From Pseudarthrobacter enclensis (GTDB lineage: Bacteria; Actinomycetota; Actinomycetes; Actinomycetales; Micrococcaceae), in contig NZ_KQ758601.1 in the NCBI RefSeq assembly GCF_001457025.1, positions 464,664 through 528,663 of the forward strand: 64,000 nt of DNA, written 5' to 3'. Below, one piece after another: positions 47,879-57,604 of this stretch. How positions within the stretch are numbered: the stretch's first letter is position 1; the number at the start of each line of letters is the position of its first letter. The translations under genes were made by a program, and so were the position numbers. The notes below the pieces were generated by a model. That model saw only the letters and a list, made by a program, of their open reading frames with translations. It searched no databases and had not been told where the DNA came from.

Positions 47879-49004
47879 CGGCGAGGTCTCTCCTGACGTG
47901 GGTGGTGGCGGACCGGGTGGACTGCGGAAATTCGGGGCGGTTGCCGTAGGGGTCTTCGGCCTCCCACAGGGTGGTCGGCGCGGCGGCCCGGACTGCCGGG
48001 ATGACCTCCAGGGCGAAGCGCTCGAGGATCTCCAGCTGCTGTTCGAACGGCAGGGTGGTGGGCAGCGAGATGGACTGCAGGTCGTGCCCGTACAGCCCGT
48101 GGTAGCTGAGGATCTTGTCGATCACCTGCTCCGGGCTTCCCACCAGCGCGGGCCCCTCGGCCGCGGCGTGCTGGATGTCCCGGAAGGGCGAGTTGTTGCC
48201 GGGCACATTGCGGTTGGCCGTCAGCGCCTCGTACACCGGGCCGAACTGGCGGACCGCCTCCTGCGTGGTATCGGCGATGAACACCCCGCCCGCACCGCAG
48301 CCCGAACCCACGTACTGCTGCCGGGGGTCGTGCCCGTGGCGCTCGTATTCTTCGCGGTAGTGCTCAATGAGGACGGCGTAGTTTTCCCGGGGCTGGATGG
48401 CATTGGCGGTGAACAGCGGGTCTCCCCACTTGCCGGCCAGGGCCGCCGAGGTCAGCGTTGTAGCAGAGCCGTGCCAAATACGCGGCGGGCCGTCGAAGGG
48501 CCGGGGCGTGGTGGTGGTCGGTTCAGTCAGGGCGGACCGGAAACGCCCGGACCAAGTGACGCCTTCCTCCCGCCACAGCCGGCGCAGCAGCTCGTACTTT
48601 TCGGCCAGCAGGTCCCATTGGTCTGCAAGGTCCAGGCCGAAAAGCGGGTACTGAAGCACCTCGTTGCCCTTGCCGATGGTGATTTCCAGGCGGCCGCGGC
48701 TGAGCTGGTCGATGGTGGCGTAGTCCTCGGCAACCCTTACCGGGTCCAGCACAGACAGCACCGTGACGCCGGTATGCAGCCGGATCCGGCCCGTCACGGC
48801 GGCAATCGCCGCCAACACCGTGGTGGGTGAGGAGGAGATGAACTCGCCGGCGTGCCGCTCCCCCACGGAGAAGCTGTCGAACCCGAAGGCTTCTGCCCGG
48901 CGCGCCGTTTCCACAACCTGGTTCAGGCGGTCCGCCGTGGAGACGATCTCCCCGGTGACCGGGTTTTTCAGGTGCGGGATGATGTCCAGGACCTGGAACT
49001 TCAT
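47868..49004 (-). CDS. LLM class flavin-dependent oxidoreductase
   Basis: Monooxygenase-like protein of 378 aa, the short luciferase form. AEAFGFDSFSVGERHAGEFI, TGRIRLHTGVTVLSVLDPVR, LSRGRLEITIGKGNEVLQYP and GPPRIWHGSATTLTSAALAG are readable family blocks. It is the first enzyme gene after the ABC transporter; its ATG overlaps the binding-protein stop by 4 nt. In Bacillus a similar pairing (YtmO/CmoO with YtnJ/CmoJ, next to the Tcy transporter) serves S-substituted cysteine breakdown. That analogy is the basis for a possible role here; the sequence itself does not fix a substrate. Confidence 0.85.
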   Translation of the reverse strand: MKFQVLDIIPHLKNPVTGEIVSTADRLNQVVETARRAEAFGFDSFSVGERHAGEFISSSPTTVLAAIAAVTGRIRLHTGVTVLSVLDPVRVAEDYATIDQLSRGRLEITIGKGNEVLQYPLFGLDLADQWDLLAEKYELLRRLWREEGVTWSGRFRSALTEPTTTTPRPFDGPPRIWHGSATTLTSAALAGKWGDPLFTANAIQPRENYAVLIEHYREEYERHGHDPRQQYVGSGCGAGGVFIADTTQEAVRQFGPVYEALTANRNVPGNNSPFRDIQHAAAEGPALVGSPEQVIDKILSYHGLYGHDLQSISLPTTLPFEQQLEILERFALEVIPAVRAAAPTTLWEAEDPYGNRPEFPQSTRSATTHVRRDLADVH

Positions 49005-50059
49005 GAGGACTTCCCCGCAGCGGAAGGAGCCGGTGACGCGGTGGCCGCTGCCTGGGTGGCGGCGTAGTTCTCCTCGGTGATGGTCTTGGATTCCGGCAGC
49101 GCCTCCTCGGACAGGCCCCAGCGTTCCAGCACCTTGCCGTAGGAACCGTCCTCGATGGCCGAGTTCAGGGCTTCGGTGATCACCGGGGCCAGCCCGTTGC
49201 CCTTGAGCGACGTGGCGGCTACCAGGGTTTCGGACGGCCAGCCGGCATTCACCTTGCCCACCACCTTCAGGTCGTCGCGGGTGTTCTCGCGGTACACGGT
49301 GGACGGGTAGGGGGCGATGTTCAGGTCCGTCCGGCCGGAGGAGAGAGCCAGGATGGTGTCCGCCTCCGACGAGTAGTACTGCAGGGTGGCCGGCGCCTTG
49401 CCCTTCCCCTCCAGCTCCTTGTTCCAGGCCAGCAGGATCTTCTCCTGGTTGGTGCCGGAGCCCACGGAGACGCGCAGGCCGGAGATGTCGTCCGCGCCCT
49501 TGATGTCGTAGCTGGACGACTTCTTGGCCTCGAAGCCCATGAACGCGGCCCGGTAGCTGGCGAAGTCGAACAGCTTCACCCGGTCCTTGTTGACGCCCAC
49601 GTTGGAGAAGACCACCTCGAAGTCGCCGGACTGGGTCTTCAGCGGCCAGTTCTCCCAGGACGTGACCTGGATGTCCAGTTCCAGTCCAAGCTTGTCCGCC
49701 ACCAGCTGGGCAATATCCAGCTCGGAGCCGATGGCCGTCTTGTCGTCCGTGGCATGGAAGGACAGCGGGATGGAACCGGCCGTCGTGGCCACCGTCAGCT
49801 TGCCGTCCTTGCCGATCAGCCCGGGGACCTTGGCGGCGAGCGCCGCATCCTTCTCCGCCCTGATGCGCTGCTGGTCCGGGGAGGTGTTGTAGACGACGCC
49901 GTTGCGTGCCGCCGTCGTCTGCGCCGCACCTGACGCGTCTCCGGAGGCCGAGGCACCGGGGTCCGCGCAGGCGGACAGGGCAGCTGTTCCCAGGAGGACG
50001 ACGGCGGGCAGCGCAGCCAGTGAGCGGCGGTTGCGGAAGCGCGGGGTGGAGAGAGCCAT
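49001..50059 (-). CDS. Amino-acid-type ABC transporter solute-binding lipoprotein
   Basis: Lipoprotein of 352 aa. A basic start (RFRNRRS), a hydrophobic core and the lipobox LSAC (TAALSACADPG) mark a lipid-anchored extracellular protein. The family 3 binding fold shows GSELDIAQLVADKLGLELDI, FDFASYRAAFMGFEAK and LRVSVGSGTNQEKILLAWNK. An Ala/Ser/Pro tail closes the protein. It is paralogous to the orphan lipoprotein at 31672-32652. The ribosome binding site is AGGAA before the ATG at 50059. It is ten nt downstream of the ATPase gene. The ligand is likely an amino acid or a sulfur-containing derivative. Confidence 0.9.
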   Translation of the reverse strand: MALSTPRFRNRRSLAALPAVVLLGTAALSACADPGASASGDASGAAQTTAARNGVVYNTSPDQQRIRAEKDAALAAKVPGLIGKDGKLTVATTAGSIPLSFHATDDKTAIGSELDIAQLVADKLGLELDIQVTSWENWPLKTQSGDFEVVFSNVGVNKDRVKLFDFASYRAAFMGFEAKKSSSYDIKGADDISGLRVSVGSGTNQEKILLAWNKELEGKGKAPATLQYYSSEADTILALSSGRTDLNIAPYPSTVYRENTRDDLKVVGKVNAGWPSETLVAATSLKGNGLAPVITEALNSAIEDGSYGKVLERWGLSEEALPESKTITEENYAATQAAATASPAPSAAGKSS

Positions 50060-50069
50060 GGGTGGTTCC

Positions 50070-50875
<806 letters not shown>

Positions 50876-50876
<1 letters not shown>

Positions 50877-51904
50877 CAGAGGCTCTTCCGGTTGGTGACG
50901 GCGTGGGTGGCGAAGAACTTGCGGGCCTTCTGCAGGGGCGTCAGCGGCAGGTTCCGCACGGCGCCCTTGGAGTAGTGGCGTTCGATGTAGTACTGGAAGA
51001 CGCTGAGCACGGAGGTGATCACCACGTACCAGAGCGTGGCCACCAGCAGCAGCGGCAGGACCTGCTGCGTGCGGTTGTAGATCACCTGCACGGTGTAGAA
51101 CAGCTCCGAGTAGGCCAGGACATACACAATCGAGGTGCCCTTGACCAGGCCGATGATTTCATTGAAGGCGGTGGGCAGGATGGCGCGCATGGCCTGCGGC
51201 AGGACGATCCGGGTGGAGCGGCGCCAGGCCGGGATGCCCAGGGCGGCGGCGGCCTCGAGCTGGCCCTGGTCCACGGACAGGATGCCGCCGCGGATAATTT
51301 CGGCTGAGTAGGCGGCCTGGTTGAGGGTCAGGCCCAGGACGGCGGCGGCGAACTGGCTGATCAGCGTGGTGGTCTGCACCTCGAAGAACCGCACGTCCGT
51401 GAACGGGATCCCCAGGCTGATCTTTTCGTACAGGTAGCCCAGGTTGTACCAGAGCAGCAGCTGGACCAGCAGCGGCGTGGACCGGAAGATCCAGGAGAAC
51501 GTCCAGGACACCGAGACCAGCAGCGGTGAGGCGGACAGCCTCATGAGCGCCAGGATGAAGCCGAGCACGAAGCCGAGGATGCCGGAGATGGCGGTGAGCT
51601 TCAGGGTTTCCACCAGGCCGTTGACCACAGACTGCGCGGTGAACCACTGGGCCACCACGTCCCACTCCCAGCGGGGGTTCGTCGCGAGGGACCAGGCCAC
51701 GGCCAGGACGCCGAGGGCGACGGCGGCCGTTCCCACCCAGCGCCACGGATGCTTCGCTGCCACAACGCGGTAGGACGAATAGTCGGCGGCGGCGCGGCCC
51801 GTTCCTTCGGGCGGCAGGCCCCCGCCGTCGGGAGGCAGCCCGGCACCTGCAGCCGGCTGTGCTGGCGTTGTTGGCTGCGCCGCCTTAGTTGCTGCTGAAC
51901 TCAT
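50876..51904 (-). CDS. Amino acid ABC transporter permease
   Basis: Membrane subunit of 342 aa of the HisM/GlnP/TcyL family. After a ~60-residue Pro/Gly-rich cytoplasmic tail with a duplicated LPPDGGG/LPPEGTG motif there are about six helices. TLKLTAISGILGFVLGFILA begins the core, and the cytoplasmic EAA loop QLEAAAALGIPAWRRSTRIV is where the ATPase docks. The ATG at 51904 has GAGGTGG upstream and is preferred over an extension to 51961. It is the first gene of the seven-gene minus-strand operon. It is divergent from an FAD/NAD(P) protein. Confidence 0.92.
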
Positions 51905-52162
51905 GGGCCACCTCGCTTCTGTCGTAAGTCCGGTGCCATATGCCCCGGTTGCTGGCTGCAAATCTAGGACCGGCCCAAACGGGGCGGCAACACGGGAAGT
52001 TGCATTAGTTCACCGGGCTTCGCACGGCGTCATGAGTCGGTTTTTTGCGTCGTTTGACCTGTTGTGACGCGGAGTTAACGGGCGTGACCGGCCGCTCGAC
52101 CGCCGTCGTCACCGCTGCCTAGCATGGGCAAACTTCCCCGCCCACTGCCCCAGGAGCATGCC

Positions 52163-54097
52163 ATGCCAGCGAAGATCCCAGTGATCGTCTTCATCGGCGG
52201 CGGACCGCGTACTGCCGGCGTCCTGGAGCGGGTCGCCGCCAACCGGCCGGACATCTTCGCCGGGCCGCTGCAGATCCATGTGGTGGAGCCGCATGTGCCC
52301 GGTTCCGGCCGCATCTGGCGGTACGACCAGGACCCGGGCCTGCTCCTGAACTCCATGGCCGCGGACATCACCATGTTCACCGACGAATCCGTGGACTGCG
52401 ACGGCCCCGCCGTTTCCGGGCCGGGACTGGTGGACTGGGCCACGGGCGTCCTGGCCGGGACCATCACCGACGTCCCCGACTTCCCGCAGCACCTCCAGGA
52501 GCAGCTGCGGGCGCTCAACGGAACCACATTCCCCACCCGGCAACTGCAGAGCCAGTACCTGGAGTGGTTCTTCCGGCGCGCCGCCAGGGCGCTCAACCGG
52601 AGCGTTACAGTCCACCGGACCGCCGCCGTCGGGATAGCCCCCACAGGCGACGGCGGGCACGACGTCTCGCTGGCAAACGGCCGGACCCTGCACGCGGACA
52701 TCCTCGTGACGGCCCTGGGCCACACGGACTCACAGCCCGATGCCGCATCCGCCGGCTACGCGGACTTCACCGAGCGGCACGGCGGGTACCACGCCGCACC
52801 CAGCTACACCACCGACGTCGACTATTCCGCCATCGCCCCCGGGCAGGACGTCATCGTCTCCGGCATGGGCCTGGCCTTCGTGGACCTGCTGGTCATCCTG
52901 ATGGAGGGCCGCGGCGGCCGCTTCGAGGAAACGGCCGACGGCGGGCTGCGCTACCTCCCGTCCGGACGGGAGCCCCGGCTGTGGGCCGGTTCGCGCCGCG
53001 GTGTCCCGTACCACTCAAAAATCTCCGCCACCCTGCGCGGCGAGGCACCCGGACCGCTGCAGTTCTTGACCCCCGCCGCCGTGGACGCCCTGCTTCAGCG
53101 CCACGGCGAACTGGACTTCCACCAGCACCTCTGGCCGCTGATTGCCAAGGAGGCAGGGTACTACTACTACCGGGAGATCCAGACGGGAAGCCCGGAGCGG
53201 GCCGCCATGGACTGGGACGAGTTCGCAGCCCGGTACACCGGGCTGGACTGGTACAGCGCCGAGCGCGCAAGGCTGGTGGCCGCCGCCGTGCCCGATGACA
53301 GGCTGCACCTGGACCTTGAACGGCTGGACCGGCCCTTCGAGGGGCGGCACTTCGCGGACCACGAGGCCGTCCAGGACGCCGTGGCCGGCTACATCGAGCA
53401 CGACCTGGCGCTGCGGGACGGCCCGGACCACCCGGAGACGCTGGCGCTGTTCCTGGGGCTGCTGCACGTCTATATGGAGGTGGGCCGCGTGGTCCCGGCT
53501 GACCGGCTCAACGCCCGTTCGCAGCAGACCGTCCACGGCTGGTGGCATGGGTTCTTCAGCTTCGTCGATTCCGGGCCGCCGCCGCACCGCCTCCGGCAGA
53601 TGCTGGCCCTCCACCGCGCAGGGCTGCTGCAGTTCCTGGGCCCCGGGCTGGAGGTGGGCACCGACGAGGCAACGGGAACCTTTGTTGCCTCATCCCCGCA
53701 GTCCGGCACCATCGTCGCCGCGAAGGCGTTGATCGAGGCCCGCCTGCCGGCAACCTCGGTGGCTCGTTCCCTCAACCCGGTCCTGGCTTCGCTGCACGGC
53801 ACCGGGCTGGGCACCGAGCAGCAGCTGCTCACCGCTGACGGCATCCACTCCACCGGCAAGCTGCTGGTGACGCCCCAGCACCGGTTGGTGCGGTCTGACG
53901 GGAAGCCGGAGGAGGCGGTCTTCGGGGTGGGTCCCGGCACCTCCGGTTGGGGTGCGGGCGCCTTCGCCCGGCCCAACACGAACGCCGCCCCCTTCCGGGA
54001 GAACGACGCCCTGGCCCGCACCATCCTCGGCGCCGCCGCCGGCCTCGCAGCATTAGACACGCACTCCCCTGAACCCGCCGCCGTCGGCAAGAATTAG
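52163..54097 (+). CDS. FAD/NAD(P)-binding protein (NAD_binding_9-type)
   Basis: Large soluble flavoprotein-like protein of 644 aa. The N-terminal nucleotide fold begins at once (VIVFIGGGPRTAGVLERVAA), followed by HVVEPHVPGSGRIWRYDQDP and LLNSMAADITMFTD. A second fold contains GQDVIVSGMGLAFVDLLVIL, and DILVTALGHTDSQPD is the conserved ATG-like strand. This arrangement is typical of FAD-dependent hydroxylase-like proteins of undefined substrate. The ATG at 52163 has CAGGAG upstream, better than the one at 52124. It is divergent from the ABC/LLM operon and in line with a GNAT gene, so it probably belongs to the same catabolic function, by N- or S-oxidation. That role is inferred. Confidence 0.75.
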   Translation: MPAKIPVIVFIGGGPRTAGVLERVAANRPDIFAGPLQIHVVEPHVPGSGRIWRYDQDPGLLLNSMAADITMFTDESVDCDGPAVSGPGLVDWATGVLAGTITDVPDFPQHLQEQLRALNGTTFPTRQLQSQYLEWFFRRAARALNRSVTVHRTAAVGIAPTGDGGHDVSLANGRTLHADILVTALGHTDSQPDAASAGYADFTERHGGYHAAPSYTTDVDYSAIAPGQDVIVSGMGLAFVDLLVILMEGRGGRFEETADGGLRYLPSGREPRLWAGSRRGVPYHSKISATLRGEAPGPLQFLTPAAVDALLQRHGELDFHQHLWPLIAKEAGYYYYREIQTGSPERAAMDWDEFAARYTGLDWYSAERARLVAAAVPDDRLHLDLERLDRPFEGRHFADHEAVQDAVAGYIEHDLALRDGPDHPETLALFLGLLHVYMEVGRVVPADRLNARSQQTVHGWWHGFFSFVDSGPPPHRLRQMLALHRAGLLQFLGPGLEVGTDEATGTFVASSPQSGTIVAAKALIEARLPATSVARSLNPVLASLHGTGLGTEQQLLTADGIHSTGKLLVTPQHRLVRSDGKPEEAVFGVGPGTSGWGAGAFARPNTNAAPFRENDALARTILGAAAGLAALDTHSPEPAAVGKN

Positions 54098-54117
54098 ACA
54101 GTGATAAGGAAAGACCA

Positions 54118-54672
54118 GTGACAGCAGAACCTGACGTCCGGCCACACCCCCTGGACCCCGCCGCGCTGGAGGTCCTCATCCTTCCCATGCACGATCCCCG
54201 GGTCCGCCCGCTCCTGGATGAGCTCGCCGTCGAATATGACACCCGCTACGGGGACCTGTTCGGCAGCGGTGCCGCCGCCGAGGAACTTAACCGGTATCCG
54301 GCCGCCGAATTCGAGGGGCCGTCCGGTGCGCTGCTGATCATCCAGGAACGCGGGGAATCCATTGCCGGCGGGGCGTTCCGCCGGTATGACGCCACCACGG
54401 CGGAACTGAAGCGGATCTGGACGCACTCAGCCCACCGCCGTCGCGGCCTGGCCCGCCTGGTGCTTGCCGAACTGGAGGCTCTGGCCGTGGACCGCGGCTA
54501 TTCGAGCCTCTACCTCACCACCGGTCCCCGGCAGCCGGAAGCCAAACACCTGTACCTGCGCACCGGCTACCTGCCGCAGTTCGACGTCGACGCCGACCCC
54601 GAGACCATCGGCGCGCTGGCATTCACCAAGGAACTGGACGGAACCCTCGGCAGGCGGACACACCACGGCTAA
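54118..54672 (+). CDS. GNAT family N-acetyltransferase
   Basis: Acetyltransferase of 184 aa. The acetyl-CoA motif is RIWTHSAHRRRGLARLVLAE, with the R-R-x-x-G-L-A pyrophosphate loop, and LYLRTGYLPQFDVD is the C-terminal part of the fold. The acceptor is unknown. In Bacillus a GNAT enzyme (SnaA) acetylates S-alkyl cysteines before CmoO/CmoJ oxidation, so acetylation of the imported compound is an attractive but untested role. The GTG start is preceded by AAGGAAAG. It is 20 nt downstream of the FAD/NAD(P) gene, hence co-transcribed. Its TAA stop is also the first three bases of the next gene's -10 box. Confidence 0.85.
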   Translation: MTAEPDVRPHPLDPAALEVLILPMHDPRVRPLLDELAVEYDTRYGDLFGSGAAAEELNRYPAAEFEGPSGALLIIQERGESIAGGAFRRYDATTAELKRIWTHSAHRRRGLARLVLAELEALAVDRGYSSLYLTTGPRQPEAKHLYLRTGYLPQFDVDADPETIGALAFTKELDGTLGRRTHHG

Positions 54673-54675
54673 GCT
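54670..54675 (+). promoter_or_regulatory. -10 box TAAGCT of a leaderless promoter
   Basis: TAAGCT fits TAnnnT, ends 6 nt before the ATG at 54682 and overlaps the GNAT stop codon TAA. No ribosome binding site is present before the ATG. Confidence 0.6.
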
Positions 54676-54681
54676 TGCGCC

Positions 54682-56400
54682 ATGGCGAACAAAACCACGG
54701 CAGAGAAGCTGGCCACCATCCAGAAGGGTTACGCGCTGGAAGGCGCCACCATCGAGCTGGGAGCGGCCCTGATCGACGGCGAACTCCACAAGGACGCCCC
54801 GGTGCGGCTGCCGCTGGCCATGATGAACCGCCACGGGCTGGTGGCCGGAGCCACCGGCACCGGCAAGACGGTCACCCTGCACATGATGGCCGAGCAGCTC
54901 TCCACGGCCGGCGTCCCCGTCTTCCTCGCCGACATCAAAGGCGACCTCTCCGGCCTGGCGACGGCCGCCGTCGGCAGTGAAAAACTTACCGCACGCACCC
55001 AGAGCATCGGCCAAGACTGGCAGGGGAAGACCTTCCCGGTGGAATTCCTGGCACTCGGCGGCGACGGCAACGGCGTTCCCGTCCGGGCCACCGTCACCTC
55101 GTTCGGGCCCATCCTGCTCTCCCGCATTATGGAGCTCAACGACACCCAGGAGTCCAGCCTGCAGCTGGTGTTCTACTTTGCGGACAAAAACGGCCTGGAA
55201 CTGATCGACCTCAAGGACCTCCGGGCGGTCATCCAGTTCCTCACCTCAGACGAAGGCAAGGACGAGCTCGAGCAGCTCGGCGGCCTTTCCAAGGCCACCG
55301 CCGGGGTGATCCTGCGCGAGCTGGTGACGCTGGAAGCCCAGGGGCTGGAGAAGTTCTTCGGCGAACCGGAGTTCGATACCGCCGAACTGCTGCGCACAGC
55401 CCCGGACGGCCGCGGCGTGGTCACCTGCCTGGAGCTTCCCACGCTGCAAAGCAAACCCATGCTGTTCTCCACGTTCCTCATGTGGCTGCTGGCCGACCTG
55501 TTCGAGGACCTTCCCGAGGCCGGCGACCTGGACAAGCCCAAGCTGGTGTTCTTCCTGGACGAGGCACACCTGCTGTTCAACGGCGCCTCCAAGGCGTTCC
55601 TGGACGCCATCACGTCCACCGTCCGGCTGATCCGCTCCAAGGGCGTTGGTATCTTCTTCGTCACCCAGACCCCCAAGGATGTTCCCGCCGATGTCCTGGG
55701 CCAGCTGGCCAACCGCGTGCAGCATGCCCTGCGGGCCTTCACCCCGGAGGACGCCAAAGCGCTGAAAGCCACCGTGTCCACGTTCCCAGTCAGCGATTAC
55801 GACCTCGAAGAGACCCTGACCTCTGCGGGCATCGGCGAAGCCGTCATCACCGTCATGAATGACAAGGGCGCCCCCACCCCGGTGGCACTGACCCGGCTCC
55901 GGGCACCGGAGTCGGTCATGGGGCCCAGCGACGAGGCCCTGGTCCGGAGCACCGTGGCCGGTTCGGCCCTGCTGGGCAAGTACGGGACCGCCGTGGACAA
56001 CCCTTCCGCCTATGAGAAGCTCACCGGCAAGGCGGCCGCACCGACGGGCCCCGCGGTATCCGGTGAGGCACCGTCCGGCGGTTCCGGTTCCGGGTCCGGC
56101 TCCGGCGAGCGCGACGTGGACGCCGAAGCGCGCCGGATCGAGGAGGAAATCCTGGGTCGCCCCAGCAGCAGGCCCGCGGGCTCCGGCCGGAGCACTGCCC
56201 CGGACCGTATCGACGCTCCCCCGGCTCCCCGCGCGCCGCAACCGCAGCCTGGCGGCGGCATCATGGGTGACCTTGGCAACGTGCTCGGCGGCGCGTTGGG
56301 CGGCGGGCTGAAGAGCATGGCGCGGTCCGTCGGGACGCAGCTCGGGCGTGAACTGCTGCGGGGAATGTTCGGCACGTCGTCCCGGCGCCGCCGCCGCTGA
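54682..56400 (+). CDS. HerA-like ATPase (DUF853 family)
   Basis: P-loop ATPase of 572 aa. Walker A is GATGTGKT (about residues 57-64), ADIKGDLSGLA follows the second strand, Walker B with catalytic Glu is LVFFLDEAHLLF, and FFVTQTPKDVPADVLGQLAN carries the sensor region. This is the DUF853/HerA-helicase-like branch related to FtsK/VirB4. The last ~130 residues are a low-complexity linker (Gly/Ser runs, Pro/Ala) ending in a Gly-rich helix and RRRRR, probably a nucleic-acid or membrane contact. The family's role is unclear; DNA translocation or macromolecular remodelling is suggested. No NurA nuclease is adjacent, so a classic end-resection role is not supported. Confidence 0.85.
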   Translation: MANKTTAEKLATIQKGYALEGATIELGAALIDGELHKDAPVRLPLAMMNRHGLVAGATGTGKTVTLHMMAEQLSTAGVPVFLADIKGDLSGLATAAVGSEKLTARTQSIGQDWQGKTFPVEFLALGGDGNGVPVRATVTSFGPILLSRIMELNDTQESSLQLVFYFADKNGLELIDLKDLRAVIQFLTSDEGKDELEQLGGLSKATAGVILRELVTLEAQGLEKFFGEPEFDTAELLRTAPDGRGVVTCLELPTLQSKPMLFSTFLMWLLADLFEDLPEAGDLDKPKLVFFLDEAHLLFNGASKAFLDAITSTVRLIRSKGVGIFFVTQTPKDVPADVLGQLANRVQHALRAFTPEDAKALKATVSTFPVSDYDLEETLTSAGIGEAVITVMNDKGAPTPVALTRLRAPESVMGPSDEALVRSTVAGSALLGKYGTAVDNPSAYEKLTGKAAAPTGPAVSGEAPSGGSGSGSGSGERDVDAEARRIEEEILGRPSSRPAGSGRSTAPDRIDAPPAPRAPQPQPGGGIMGDLGNVLGGALGGGLKSMARSVGTQLGRELLRGMFGTSSRRRRR

Positions 56401-56484
56401 GGCTCCTTCACAGACCCTGCTGCGGGGGAATTAGGGGAGACACCAACTTTAGTGCGCCAACCTCCGGACGTTACTGTAAGAAAC

Positions 56485-57483
56485 GTGCAGATGAGTCAAG
56501 CGTTGGTGAGGATAGCGGCCGGGTGGCTGCTGGGCCTCATGCTTGCCGTCGCCGGGGCCGTCGTTGCCGTGAACCTGGTGAACAGCACGGTGGCCAGCCC
56601 CCAGCAGCCGGTGCGCGAATATATTGACGCGCTGCAGGCGGGCGATGGCGGCAAGGCGTTGGGCCTGCTGCGGGCCACCGTTCCGCCCAGCAACGCCGCC
56701 ATGCTGGACGGCACGGCGCTGCAGACGTCCGCGTCGCGGCTGACCAACATCCAGATCGGTGAGCCGGAAGGGCGCCCCGGGGACCGCGTGGCCGTGCCCC
56801 TGGAATACACCATCGACGGCAGCAGGCTGAACACGGAATTCCTGCTCGAGAAGACCGGCACGGAATGGATCTTCTTCAACACGTGGGCTTTTGTCCCATC
56901 CCGGCTGCCCACCGTCGACATCACGGTGGTCAACGGCAGCGAGGCGAACATCAACGGCGTCCCCGTGAACATGCCCAACGGCCGGAACTCCTTCGCCGTG
57001 TTCTACCCCGGCCAGTACGAGGCCTCCCTGAACGGCCAGTACTTCTCAGCCCCGGCCAGCCGGGCCACCGTCACCGCACGCGACACCCCGGTGGCGCCGC
57101 TGAACCTGCTGACCCAGGCCACCGGAAAGCTCAAGGAAGACGTGTCCGCGAAGGTCAAGGAGTTCCTGGACGGCTGCGCTGCCGAAGCCCAGAAGGAACA
57201 GCGGCTGCAGCCGGACTGCCCGTTCTACTTCGCCAGCAACAACAGAGTCCAGGACGGCAGCATCAAGTGGTCCGTGACCGAGTACCCCAACGTCTCCATC
57301 GAGCCGTTCGACGGGCGCTGGGTCGTCTCCCCGCTGGACGGCAAAGCCAAGGTCCAGGCTCTGCAGCAGAACTCCTTCACCGGCGCCTGGTATCCGCTCG
57401 ATGAAGAGGTGGACTTCAGCTTCACCACCCGCCTGGACGTCTCCGGCGATACTGTCAAGGTCACCCCGCAGCTGAGCTTCTAG
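56485..57483 (+). CDS. Conserved-looking membrane-anchored protein of unknown function
   Basis: Protein of 332 aa with one N-terminal membrane helix (LLGLMLAVAGAVVAVNLVNS) and an extracytoplasmic remainder that begins like a DUF4878/NTF2-type module (VREYIDALQAGDGGKALGLL). A middle domain follows with VNGSEANINGVPVNMPNGRN and a C-terminal beta-rich part. Two cysteines (DGCAAEAQ and PDCPFYF) lie close together and may form a disulfide. I cannot name a family. The GTG at 56485 is favoured because TACTGT ends 7 nt upstream, consistent with a leaderless transcript; an ATG two codons later is an alternative. Confidence 0.65.
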   Translation: MQMSQALVRIAAGWLLGLMLAVAGAVVAVNLVNSTVASPQQPVREYIDALQAGDGGKALGLLRATVPPSNAAMLDGTALQTSASRLTNIQIGEPEGRPGDRVAVPLEYTIDGSRLNTEFLLEKTGTEWIFFNTWAFVPSRLPTVDITVVNGSEANINGVPVNMPNGRNSFAVFYPGQYEASLNGQYFSAPASRATVTARDTPVAPLNLLTQATGKLKEDVSAKVKEFLDGCAAEAQKEQRLQPDCPFYFASNNRVQDGSIKWSVTEYPNVSIEPFDGRWVVSPLDGKAKVQALQQNSFTGAWYPLDEEVDFSFTTRLDVSGDTVKVTPQLSF

Positions 57484-57604
57484 GGCTGCGCTGCCGTCAC
57501 GCTCGGCACACTTCGAGCCCGCCTCCGCTGGCCAAGTCCCGGATTTCAGGGTTACCGGCTGGCCAGAGCCGCCGATAACCTGCCCTGCGTGACAGCAGGA
57601 TTCT

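Noticed and set aside
54682..56400. Part of a HerA-based anti-phage defence system
   Set aside because: HerA-like ATPases occur in some defence systems, but no nuclease, Sir2, DUF4297 or other effector gene is adjacent, and the neighbours are housekeeping-like.
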